The notes below the pieces were generated by a model, which had not been told where the DNA came from, made no database searches, and was given only the letters and a program-made list of their open reading frames with translations. From Liolophura sinensis (Eukaryota; Mollusca; Polyplacophora; Chitonida; Chitonidae), in the NCBI RefSeq assembly GCF_032854445.1, contig NC_088307.1:23325953-23389952 (forward strand): a DNA stretch of 64,000 nt, written 5' to 3'. The translations under genes and the position numbers were made by a program. This document shows, one piece after another, positions 1 to 12,300 of the stretch (positions are counted from its first letter, which is position 1; every line of letters starts with the position of its first letter).

Positions 1-100
1 TTTCATAATAATTGTATGCATAACGGCTTCAGTTGTTGAAAAGGCTGTAGATTTAGACTAACTACTGAGGTAAAATCAATTTGTGGATAACCCTGATAAA

Positions 101-155
101 GCTAATGTCCAGTGTCTAGAATCTGACCCACCATGAAGATAAAAATAACTGAGGT
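101..155 (+). repeat. degenerate duplicate of exon 1 acceptor and start
   Basis: CTAATGT..TCTAGAATCTGACC and CCATGAAGATAAA at 102-143 align with 201-242 at an offset of 99 bp, covering the acceptor AG and the first codons of exon 1. No complete exon is rebuilt, so it looks like a decoy left by tandem duplication. Confidence 0.75.
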
Positions 156-218
156 ACATGTAGTATTGACATCACAAGTATCATCAGTCTGTCAATCATA
201 CTAATGTTTAATTTCTAG

Positions 219-323
219 GATCTGGCCAACCATGAAGATAAAGTAGCTGAGGTGAACACACTGGCTGAACAGCTGATTGATGAGGAACACCCTGAAGAAC
301 AAACCATCAAACAACGACAACAG
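219..323 (+). CDS. SPTAN1: alpha-spectrin exon 1 of window (end of repeat 2)
   Basis: 105 nt, phase 0-0. Encodes [20 protein letters not shown], the last helix of repeat 2. Acceptor TTCTAG, donor GTGAGC. A degenerate copy of its acceptor and first codons lies 99 bp upstream. The next intron (324-1159) holds a SINE at about 760-995 and otherwise nothing I recognise. Confidence 0.93.
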
Positions 324-3300
324 GTGAGCTCTTAGCAAATACTAGACAGTTCACAAAAAGAAGACCTTTGGCATTAGCACATATCATTTTACAATCTGTT
401 CCATCATTCACTGATTTTAGTATTATTGATTTTTTAGTTTTTCAGCTATGGAATGTCAGAATTTCGAACACCCTAAGCATTGCCTCTGTAGTGTGACATG
501 ACTAGAGAAATATGGTGTAAATTGAGCTAAAGTATTTTTGAAGTTGTTAGTTGTAAGAAGCTGGCAAGTCCTATGCAAAGCTAATCAGTTTGGTAACTTA
601 GTAATGCACATAGCTTTGACTATATTGAAAGAAAGGTGCTTAAAAACAGCTTGCTCAACTCAGAAGATTTGTCATGTACTCTACAAGGGAAGGTGGTTTC
701 CATACCTAAACTCAACCACTGTCATAAATGTTGTATTTGTCAAAAAAAAGGTTATCATGCCAGCACAGCACAATGACGCAGGAGCCTCCCACCAATGTGG
801 TCATTATGAGTTCAAGTCCAACTCCTGTTGACTTCCTCTCTGGCCGTATATGGGAAGGTCTGGCAGCAACCTGCTGATGGTCGTGGGTTTCCCCAGGGCT
901 CTGCTCGGTTTCCACCCACAAAAAAATGGCTGCCATCGTAAAAGTGGAATATTCGTGAGCACGGCATAAAACTCTAGTCAAATAAATAAATAAATAAGAT
1001 ATAATTCAGTGTCACCACGAGAGATATTTTGATATACTTTCATTGTCACTAAGTGAAGTAAATAATGGCCTTTCTTACCCTTCGAATGCAGAGCTACCTA
1101 CTGTTGGTATGAGATTGCAAATGAATGTGAAGTGATTTTGCTTTCTTCCCATTACACAGGAGGTGAATGAGGCATGGCAGAGACTGAAACAATTGTCCCT
1201 CCTCCGACAGGAGAGGCTTTTCGGAGCTCATGAGATTCAGCGCTTTAACAGGTAATAGTTTTCTGCATTAATCAAGCCGTATCTGCTTGTTAGCAATATT
1301 TTTACCTGCATTACATGTATTTTACCTGGACCTGAAATACATAAGACTTGTTTTTTCTTTTTATGTATTTTTTTGTACATATTTTCATAACCCAACTTCA
1401 TATTTCTGATATTTTCTGATCCCCAAATGACTAAAAAAAAACAATCAGGCTAGATAGGTTTTTTTTTTTTTGTCCCTTAATTGGGGCTGAAATCTAGCAC
1501 AGTTAAGGTAAATAAACAGTTTACTAAGGAGAAATAGATAGATCATATTAAATGACATATTTTCCCTGTCAAGTGACAGCTTAACACAAGATTTCAGTTG
1601 TTCAGCCATTGGCTGAATTTGGTTGCCCATTATCAGTATTAAAAATTTACCTGCATTTGACCATTGTGAGGATTGATTTGAACATATAACATGAGTTCAC
1701 AACTTTATGACTGATCGGAAAATGAATATCGGCCATTTGTAGAGATGCTGATGAGACAATTTCGTGGATCAGTGAGAAAGACGTCATCTTGTCATCAGAT
1801 GACTATGGCCGCGACTTAGCAAGTGTTCAGGCACTGCAGAGAAAGCATGAGGGTGTGGAGAGAGATCTGGCTGCCCTAGAGGAAAAGGTCAGGTGTATAA
1901 TATTGTACTAATGGAAAATAATGCTTGAAATCAGTATGCATTCTGAAAACTTTTACCCTTTCTGCTCTCTTTAACAGCAAATTTGTGTTAATGTTGCAGT
2001 GGCCTATCGATTTGATAACAGACAAAGATGTATTTTATGACACTGAAAGTGTTCATAATTTTCTGGCCTCTCTGTAGAAGGCCTGCATACGCCACAAAGT
2101 TGTACAGCACTGACAACACTCCCCCCCCCCCCCCCATTGTAATGGGAAATGTGTTTGGTGCGCATACCTCTTAGATAATGAAATGACAAAGCTATATTAT
2201 ACAGCACTGTTAGGGTTAATGTTACAGAGGCCTACATATACAGGTCTTCATCTTTGTTTTTAAGCATTTTTGTGAATATCAGGATAGTAATTTGCATACC
2301 TAAATTCATTCTCCCACGCTTTTGATTTTCTGAGGTGTGTCTTACTAGCACACCTAGACCATTTCAGGAGTGTGTTAAGACGTGGGAGTGTGATAGCATG
2401 CCTCAAATTCAAAGGCCTACGTGTGTTTGATAATGTACCTGACAACGATGTTTTTGTTACAGGTGGTTGCTCTGGAGTCTGAGGCTAACAGGTTGATGGA
2501 GATTCACCGTGACCAGGCCCACACGATCGACAACAAGGCTCGCGAGATCGCAGAGGACTGGGAGAAACTGAAGAGCAAGGTGAGGCACACATTGCACTGA
2601 AGGCTAATTTGTTGTCTCAAAATCTATGCAGAAAAACTACATTTGTAGGCACAGTTACACATTGTTTTGTTGTGGTTTACACAGAAATGGTAATGAGAAT
2701 ATTTGCACTATTGCAAAGTAAAGGTGTTATCATTTCTGTTGTCTATCATGGTTCCTGTATAAGTACCGGTCATCATCAAAAACTTCGTAACCAGCCCTGA
2801 TGGTTCAGTTGGGGGCGGTAGATTCAAGGTCATTCCTGGGTCAAATCACACCTTAGACCTTAAAAGAATAAGTTGTGCAAGAACTGGTTGACCTGTATCA
2901 GCATAATTGCTCGGATGGGTGGCTTGGGTAAGTAAACTGAGTGAAGCAGCACTAGAAGAAAGAGCAGGGGAAATCCATCCTGCAACATGGAGGCACATTA
3001 CATCCACATGCACTCTAAGGACTCCTTCGTTGTCACATGACAAATTTGTTAAGTATGACGTTAGTCTAAGCACTCATTCACTCACTCACTCCCTCAAAAC
3101 CTTCTTCAGAATTTACAAGTAGTGCATTAGGACAAGTAAGATCAATTAAAAAATATTCTCAATATCTTGAACTATTACAGTGTAAATGTACATGTAAATG
3201 CTTTGCCGAATTCAATTTTTTAAAAAATTAGTTTCTGGAATTGAAAAAATAAAAGATGGAGACATTAAAGAAAAAAATGACATTTGTTTTCAAGTATTAC

Positions 3301-6300
3301 AGTACAATTATGAATGTTTCATTAACTTACTAACTTCTTTCCCTACCCAGGGTGATGAGCGCAAGGCCCGTTTGGACGATTCATACTACCTGCATCGCTT
3401 CCTGGCTGACTTCCGTGATTTGGTGTCCTGGATTCATGACATGAAGGCTATCATCTCCGCCGACGACCTGGCCAAGGACGTAGCTGGAGCTGAGGCGCTG
3501 CTGGAAAGACACCAAGAGCATAAGGTGAGGGCTTACCTCTGTATTATTGAGAGAAGATTTAACGCAGTTTTGAAGTGAAGATGGTTTTTAAGTTCAGGAA
3601 CAATGTATAATAGAGATTCTCAGAACAAACCATTGTTGAAGTCTTACCAAAAGACAAGAAACGCTTCATTGACTACAACAGACGATCTCACTGGCTTGGT
3701 CAACTACAGTTATTCTCACTTCAGACAGCTTATGTAAGTACGTAGCGAATGGCATTAGTTTCCTTAGTGCTCTGAGGGCACTTTTGTTTTTGAACTTGCT
3801 TAAAACAGTTTATGCATGAAATCATTTCTCAGTTTCTGATCACAGTTAAAACGTCTTTGGCATGTTGTTTGTTCATGACACATTTTACGCTTGTGAGAAT
3901 AAAATTATTATTATTGTAATAATTGCAATATATATGTGTAAATAATACTGAAAGAGAGAAAATTTATGTTGTATCATGGTAATTTGCCAACATCTTCGCA
4001 GTGAACTTCGGATGCGACAGAGTTCAGCAATAATGTAAGAAATGTTTTCATGTACTCATAAAATGATTTTTATAATGATAGTTGTTACGTGATTTCTGTT
4101 TTCTGTATATACAGGGAGAGATTGATGCGCGTGAGGACAGCTTCAAAACCACAGACGAGTCTGGCCAGAAGCTCGTGGAGTCAAACCACTACGCCAAAGA
4201 GGAGGTCAGAGAGAAGGTCAGTCAGAATCCCAACGCTCAGAAACATCCCCTGAATCCCCTCATTATATTTGCAAGCCAAGACATACCCAAGTAAATGTTT
4301 TTGCTTAATTGAAGAATACATTTTAGCTTTCAAAATTACATCTGAAGTTACACTTTACAAGTCTTTTACTTATACAATCCTGTACAATTTACAATTTTAC
4401 TGGTCAGAATTGTTGAGAATGTAGGATAGATTTAGCCGAGGGAAAGAAAGTGGGAAAAGAGTGGTTGTGATGTCTTTGGGGAACCTTACTGTAGTGAATC
4501 TACCAAGGAAGCAATTAACAAAGAAGGAGAAACATAATTATATATACATAACACTAAAGTTTTTATCAAATTTTTTTTTAAAAAACTGTTTATATTTTTT
4601 GAAAAAATTATTTTTAGGATGCGGCTGAGGACTTGCCTGTTTTTATTGCCTCAGTAACTGAGACTTGAGACCTGTCAATCAAACTTTATTTCTATTTCTA
4701 GCTGGATGTTCTTACCAATGAGAAGGCAAGACTGCTGGATTTGTGGGAGGAGCGTCGTATCATGTATGAACAGTGTATGGACCTTCAGCTGTTCTACAGA
4801 GACACAGAGCAGGCTGATGCCTGGATGACCAAGCAGGAGGTGGGTTCTAAAGCAACAGCATGTTTTCTATAGTTGTAAGCTCTTCAACCAATTCAACCTA
4901 AAAAAAATCAAACAACAAAGCCAGCTAAAGTATTTTTTCAATCATAATTTCCTGTCCTTTGTCCGATGTGTTCATATGGAACTTCATGTTTATCTGATGT
5001 GATGAGCTAACAACTAATGTATTTCTTTGTGGTCGCTGAGAGTTCAAATCCAGCTCATGCTGGCTTCCCCACTGGCCATATGTGGGAAGGTAGGGCAGCA
5101 GCCTGCGGATGGTTGTTGGTTTCAGACTTTCCCCCAGGGAGAGGGCCCAGTTTCCTCCCACCATAATGCTGACCACTGTCTTATAAGTGGAGTATTTTTG
5201 AGTATGGCGTAAAACACCAATCAAATAAATAAATACATTTCTTTGATAATTTGTGTATTTCTAACAACTGGAGTGGCAACAGCTTTTTGTCTTTTTGTGT
5301 GGCTGATAATTTGTGTATTACCTATTGATTTGTGTATTTGTCTGATAAGTTTATTGAATTGCTTTGATCATCACTGTATTTTAGGCTTTCCTGGCCAATG
5401 AGGATCTGGGTGACTCGCTGGACAGTGTAGAGGCTCTCATCAAGAAACATGATGACTTTGAGAAATCTCTAGCTGCTCAGGAAGAAAAAATCAAGGTACA
5501 ATCAAAAGTTTTTTTTTAGGATGGCTTAAAAAAAAGTCATTATTGATGGTTTAAAGGGATACAGATTCATCGTTGATTGGCTAATATGAGAGCTGAATTT
5601 TACATATGACAGAATTATCCAAGCCTGAACAGGACTACAGGATTTAACCCAAGAATCGTATCTCCACTGTAAACCAGTCAGTGTCAAATCTGTATCACTT
5701 TAGTGTGATAAAAATTCAGATAAGAAAGAACAGCCGTAATGGATATCAATAATGTATCTTTCATATTACCTTTAATTAAACATTTTTCCTGTGTATTTTC
5801 CAGGCCTTGGATGACCTGGCCACAAAGCTGATAGAGAATGAGCACTACGCCCACGATGATGTGGCCGCCAGACGTCATGCGGTAAGTTCTCATGCATGTA
5901 CATCTTGTCTCCTCGGGGATAAGCCAAGGTTGCAGACAACCATAACCCTTCATTTTGAGGGACCGGCCCCGCTAGCTCAGTTTGTTAGAGCGTCCGCTTC
6001 GGGAGAGGTAGATCCAGGGTCAATCCTTGTTCGAGTCACACCTAAGACTTTAAAAGAGGAAGTTGCAGCTTCCTCACTTGGCGTTCAGCATGATAGTGCA
6101 GCTACCGGTTGACAGTATCAGTATAGTGGCTTTGTCGAGGCGGCTTACTTGTCTTCGGTAAGGTGTCTCAGTGAAGCAGCACTAGATAAAAGAGCGGTGG
6201 AAACCCGTCCTGCAACAAGGAGACACATGCATTCTAAGGATTCCTTCGTTGTCATGTGCCTGAAAAATTGTTAAACCCCAAGCACTCAATCGCTCACTCA

Positions 6301-9300
6301 CTTTGAGGGATTAAGACGTTGGGTGAAGTTTACATTGTTACAGCCTGATGACTTCTTGTATGTAATACTCTCTTTCCTCCTATAAATTTCTTAGAGCAGA
6401 TTGTGTAACTTCTCATGTAAATCATGGCAGTTTTGACCCCAATTACGTCATTTATGAGAAAGGGTTTTACAAAGTTTTGTAGAAGTTACTAGTGACATTC
6501 CAACCCTGAATATCATTCACTCTGAAAAGAAACAGGATTGATGTCGTTTGCATGCCTGGTTTCTCACTATTTTATAAGTTTGTGGAATTAACCTGTGGCT
6601 AAAACTTGTCATAGGACTTTTTTCATTTTATATCATATGCATCATATTTGTAATTTGGGTTGATGTAATTATTCATGCCAGGAAATGACAGTATTTCAAT
6701 TTCCTCCTCAGCTTCTCCAAAGACGTAATGCACTGTACGAGCGATCATCTCGGCGGCGCCACCTGTTGGAAGAGTCCTACAAATTCCAGATGTTTGAGAG
6801 AGACTGCGATGAAACCAAAGGCTGGATCCTTGAGAAGTTGAAAACTGCCTCTGATGAGAACTACTTGGTAGGTGAACCCTGAATTCCCTGTATGAATGTC
6901 TCCTGTAAGTTTTCAGATTGATGAAAATCACAGCCTTTTTTCTGATGGCACGAGAGACAGTGTTCAGATATTTCTCTTGGTCTTTCGTTTTTTACGTGGT
7001 TGGAAACAAAACATGTTTTTGGAACCGTTCCAATGTTAAATATGGCAAGGGAAATTTCATTTTTTTTTTTTGTTTTTCTCAAATAAGAATTCCTGGAGTG
7101 ATCATGTTCTGGAATTTCCCTTTTTATTAAAAATGTGTTGATTAACGGCAACATTGACAGATGTTTTACATTTCATGTCTTTTTCATGGTTGGGGTAGGG
7201 GTTAAGAAAAGCAAGACTTAGTAGTTCCTGAATATTTACACATGGCCATATATGTTTTTCCCAGGATCCCACCAGTCTAAAATGTGGCCATACACTGTAT
7301 ATGATTTTTCCCAGGATCCCACCAATCTGAAATGTGGCCATATATGTTTTTCCCGGGATCCGACAATCTAACATGTGGCCATATATGTTTTTCCCAGGAT
7401 CCCACCAGTCTAAAATGTGGCCATACACTGTATATGATTTTTTCCAGGATCCGACAATCTAACATGTGGCCATATATGTTTTTCCCAGGATGTGACAATC
7501 TAACATGTGGCCATATGTTTTTCCCAGGATCCCACCAGTCTAAAATGTGGCCATGCACTGTATATGATTTTCCCCAGGATCCACCAATCTAAAATGTGGC
7601 CATATATGTTTTTCCCCAGGATCCCACCAATCTGAAATCTGGCCATATATGTTTTTCCCAGCATGCGACAATCTAACATGTGGCCATATATGTTTTCCCC
7701 CCAGGATCCCACCAATCTTCAGACCAAGAACCAGAAACACCAGAATTTTGAGGCGGAGCTTGAAGCCAACAAGAGCCGTATTGAATCCACACAGTCGACA
7801 GGAGAGGAGCTGATAGAAGCTGGTCACTATGCCTCGGACACTATCAGGTAACATACACGTTACAAACGCCTGAAAGCCGTGTCGCGTTATAGCAAAAGGT
7901 ACTTGTTGCTGCCTCGCTTGACACACAGCACTAAGAGGTTAGAGCAAGGGAGCAGAACTGGGTGGCCCGGTGTCAGTATAATGTGGGCGAGTGGGTATCA
8001 TAGTTATGATACTTCGGTGATGACAGCCCAAGAAAGTAAAGAAATATGAAGAAAAAACTGTTTGACTTCAGCCTCCACTGAGATGACTAGACTGGTAACT
8101 GGAGGAGGGGGTGGTCTCAGCCAACAGACCTTCAAACCATCATATACATTCAATTGAATTATTATGAAGGCTTAAAAAAATCAAAGAAATAAATAAATTT
8201 GAGTGGCGTTAAGATGATCTGTTGTTTTTTCGCTCTGTAGGGCACGAGTGGATGAAATCACTGAACTGTGGTCCCAGCTCCGAGAGAAGACTGGACTTAA
8301 AGGTATAGCCACGATAAAGTGAAAAAGAAACGTAGTTCGCAAGAAACAGGAAAATAACAAGATTTTCACAAATTTTGTTTGAAGTCATGTATGCTTGTTT
8401 TAAAGTTGAGTAACCAGAGTTGTATAAATGTTAATTTGTGACAAATTTTCTGTAAGAAAGTCAGTAGGGAAAGCAACAAATAATTGAAGGTTATGCTGGG
8501 TCTGTCTTTACACTGCAAGATTTCTTTGTGATTAAGGTCTACAAACCTAAATGTTGTGATAAAAATGAAATATATTCAAGTAAGGCATAAAACCTTCCAT
8601 CAAATAAGTATTTAAACCCTGTAAACATGTCTCTTGACTGTATCATGGTAACAACTGAATGAATTTTTGTGTCTTGTCAACAGGTGGCAAACTGAAAGAA
8701 GCCAGTCAACAACAGATGTTTAATCGTAATGTAGAGGACATTGAAGTCTGGTTGTCGGAGATCGAGGGACAACTCATGTCAGAGGATTTCGGAAAGGTAC
8801 ATATTTTTTTCAAGATGTGTGCATTGTCAGTGGAAACTGTTGATTCTCATGTACTATTAAATCATAAATCCATCCCGGTTTATAAGTTTGTTTGTTTTTT
8901 TTAGAATCAAATTTAAGCAAATCTTACAAAGCATTATCCAATAATCTTTTCTCATTTATATTATTGATTTATTCAAAAGTTTTTTGATTCCTTAGACACA
9001 CGGTTACCCTAGCTCTGACTTTATCGCTAACAAATTTCAGCCCAAAAAAAAGTTTTCATTTCGAATTTACTGTTTTATTAAGAGAAAAGTAAACAAAACT
9101 TAGGAATTCGTCTTTAGGCCACACCAATTTTAATTATTTTATGAGCGGAATAAATCTTTCTTCAATGTCAGAGTAAGGTAGAAAAATTAAAATAAGGAAT
9201 CTAAAAGGATTTAATTTGTGGAAAATGTTGACTATCTTTGCAATTTTTCATGAAGAAAACATATTTAAGTGATCAGAAAGCACAAAAAATCAGGAAAATC

Positions 9301-12300
9301 ATAAAATGAGATTGAACAAAATAAGGGTTTGAAATTTTCATTTGTTTTTCATTCCAATGATTAGAGATGGCTCGCCCGTAAAACACTTAATATAATAGGT
9401 GTCACATTGCAGCCCTAATGTTCATAAACAGCCGTCACTATGGTCACTACGGTCACACAGTGATCGGCATGTCACTCGTAGATTTCATGTGCGTGTATGT
9501 ACTTATGTTTGTTGTACGAGAGGCTGTGACATCAGATGTGGTGCCAGCATTATCAGTGGAAGCCTTGATAGTTACGCTGTTGTTGCGGAGTTCCCGATTC
9601 GCTTTAGTCAGTGGTGACATGCCAGTACATGCTTCATGTATGTTATATTGCTGAGCTGGTAGTCTGTTGTGTAGGGCTTTGGGTTTCCCCTAAAGGTTAG
9701 CATTTTTCAAATGACGCACTAAGCGTAGTAGATTCATCCACCTTATATCCAAAAATTCAAGCGATGGCATCAAAAGTATCATTTCATGGTATGATTTTGA
9801 AATGCATTTTTAGATCAGGGGAAGTACAGTACTAGTTAAGTATATTATTTAGGGATATGCCCAGATATGGTTAATCTAAAGCCCTTAACACTATCGTATG
9901 GCTGTTTGTTGTTTGCTTTGCATGGAAGATTTGATTGCAGATTTTCATGGTTTTTTACTCAAGGAATGATTTTTCTTGCTCAAAGGTTCGATTAGGCTTG
10001 TGTAGTGAGAGGAAAAAAAAAGGTACACAGATGTTTGAAAGGGATCCTGAGAGGTCTTCTTAACTGCACTATATAGTTTCGGATTTTTCTTACACTCTCA
10101 AATGTTTTTTGAAATTCTTCAAATTTTTGAGTTTTCAAATTTAAGCCGTTTCAAAGAGGGACATGATGGATAATTAATATAATCATTTTTGTTCCTTGGG
10201 TATTGATAACGATTCATAGAAATTGAAAACAGCGATTGGAATTTTTCAGTTGTTTCCTCAGTTCTTAGAAGTATTATCCAACCCTGCATTTTAAGTTGTT
10301 ACAATAGAAAGTTGCAACAGCATGATTGTGTCATTTGGAAGGAAGGGGGAGGGGGATGATAGCTTCTGTAGGGTAGATGCCGTTTTAAATCTCCTTCTCT
10401 TAATCTGTCATTCAGTTGTTTTAGTTAGTTTTTAAGCTCCCCAAGATATAGAAATAGTTTTGCTTTTCGTCTGATGTAGACTTAATAATTAGACAGAGAT
10501 GAATTTCCTGTTTAATTCTTTGCAGATCTCTAATTTTTCCAGGCCTAGGTTTGCAGCATGTGTAGTTCATATTTGTGCCCCCTGCCACTGTTTCACAAAA
10601 TACACCGGTATCATTGCAAGTTTAGGCTCTATTTTGGCATGGATGTGGGGTTGATCAGTTACCCAGCCTCAAGGTGCTGCTCGCCTGAAAACGTGCACTT
10701 TGCTCCAGTGCTCCATTTTCAGAAGTTGCACTGTCATTTCACTCTGGCATTGCATGGTAGATTGACATACATTTGAAGCATCCCGTTCAGTGTTAAAGTT
10801 GTCCCAAGTTAGCTGTAGAATGTTAACAGAATCGTTTTAACAGAACATACTATTGTCATAAGTTCAGAATTAATGGTTGAAGTCGTTAAAACTATTTTTA
10901 GCCCTAAAACCTAATTTTGTCATCTTAATCCTGGTGTTTTTCTGGAGTGTGCTGGAATAAATAATGTAAATGTATGGCTATTCGGAATTTGAGGTTGAAA
11001 TTCATTGTATACAAAGGATAGGACATTCCTAAAAAAGCCTAACTCTTGAGTATAATTAGGCCTTCATTCAACATACCACATGTAGCTCACAGATCTCTGT
11101 TGTCATCAGAAAATGCATTAATACTCGAGGAGATTAGGGTCTATAGCAGTCTTTGAATATTTCTACGTCAGTTTCAGTTTTATGCTACTTGGGAAATCTT
11201 TGCCTTAAAAGTTAAGTGAACTAAACTGATATTCATTAAGTTTTTCATGTGGAAAAACACTACTGAACATGAGGCAATGGTTGTTTTTTAGAACTGCTCT
11301 GTCTCTTGCCTGTAATGTCGGGTAGCTATGAGCGTATTTGGGTTCTATACCAAGTAGCGTGTTTTCACCTGGTTAATTAATCTGTGCATAGAAAGACATG
11401 GCGTAATAATACCTCGTTCCCACCCCCCACCCGTATATAAACTTTTTTCTACTGCACTTCATACCCCCTCATATCTGATCTGATCTTGTATTTGTAACAT
11501 GTACACTTTACTCTCAATCACTTCGTTCCATTTGTTTTGAATAATTACCAGCTTTTCTTTTTAACTGCCTCCTTTTCTCTCCTCACTGCATCAGATGCTT
11601 CTGAAAGCTGTGAGTGTCTACCATCATCTGTTCAAAATCTTCCCTTGTTCATTTTATTCTATTCTGTAGTCTTCATTTTTATCTTACTTCACTATTTGAT
11701 TTTACAGTATATGATCTGTATTTCTTCAACCATTTCATGTTGAATAGTCCTGTGTTTTATATCTTTTTATAATATACATGTATGCTATCATGACAGCGGA
11801 CTGTACTTTTTAACTTCAAATTTTAGACAAGAAATTTGTAGGTGGTTGTGCTGTGTTTGTAGGGGTTTTGTTTTTAAGCTATCTTTCGGTGTTCATAACT
11901 TTTTGCAGTCTTACACTTGTTGAAGACGATGTGTCTTCTACCAGTAAAGTGTGCTCTGTCACATTGGAAAATTTCCTCAGTAATGTGCCCAAGCTTAGTG
12001 GTATACCCTTAGTGGTAACCTGACACCCAGCATAGAAGTGAAATCTCTAGTATGGCATTACACAACCATCAGTCCTAATGCCATCACTAATCATCCATCA
12101 TGTCTGCTAAAATTCTCACCAAGTCCAGCATACATCTAATTGTATTCCAGGACTTACACACAAATTGTTTGATTTCGAGACATATAATTCTGTTCTGTTA
12201 TGTTTTTTTTTTTTTTAAGCATGTGGTTTAGGATTCAAAAGTAGAACTTTTAACATGGATATTTGTTATGGATGAAAATATGAAGTTCTAATTAATGAAA

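Noticed and set aside
3198-3350. In-frame ATG upstream of exon 5 as an alternative start
   Set aside because: The sequence before 3351 is intron-like, with a proper acceptor, and no family similarity.
5967-6060. tRNA gene
   Set aside because: A- and B-box-like words are present but no acceptor stem pairs, and the body and tail repeat elsewhere as a SINE.
7102-7926. Several minus-strand open frames with WDPGKN repeats
   Set aside because: They are the exon 11 acceptor minisatellite read backwards.
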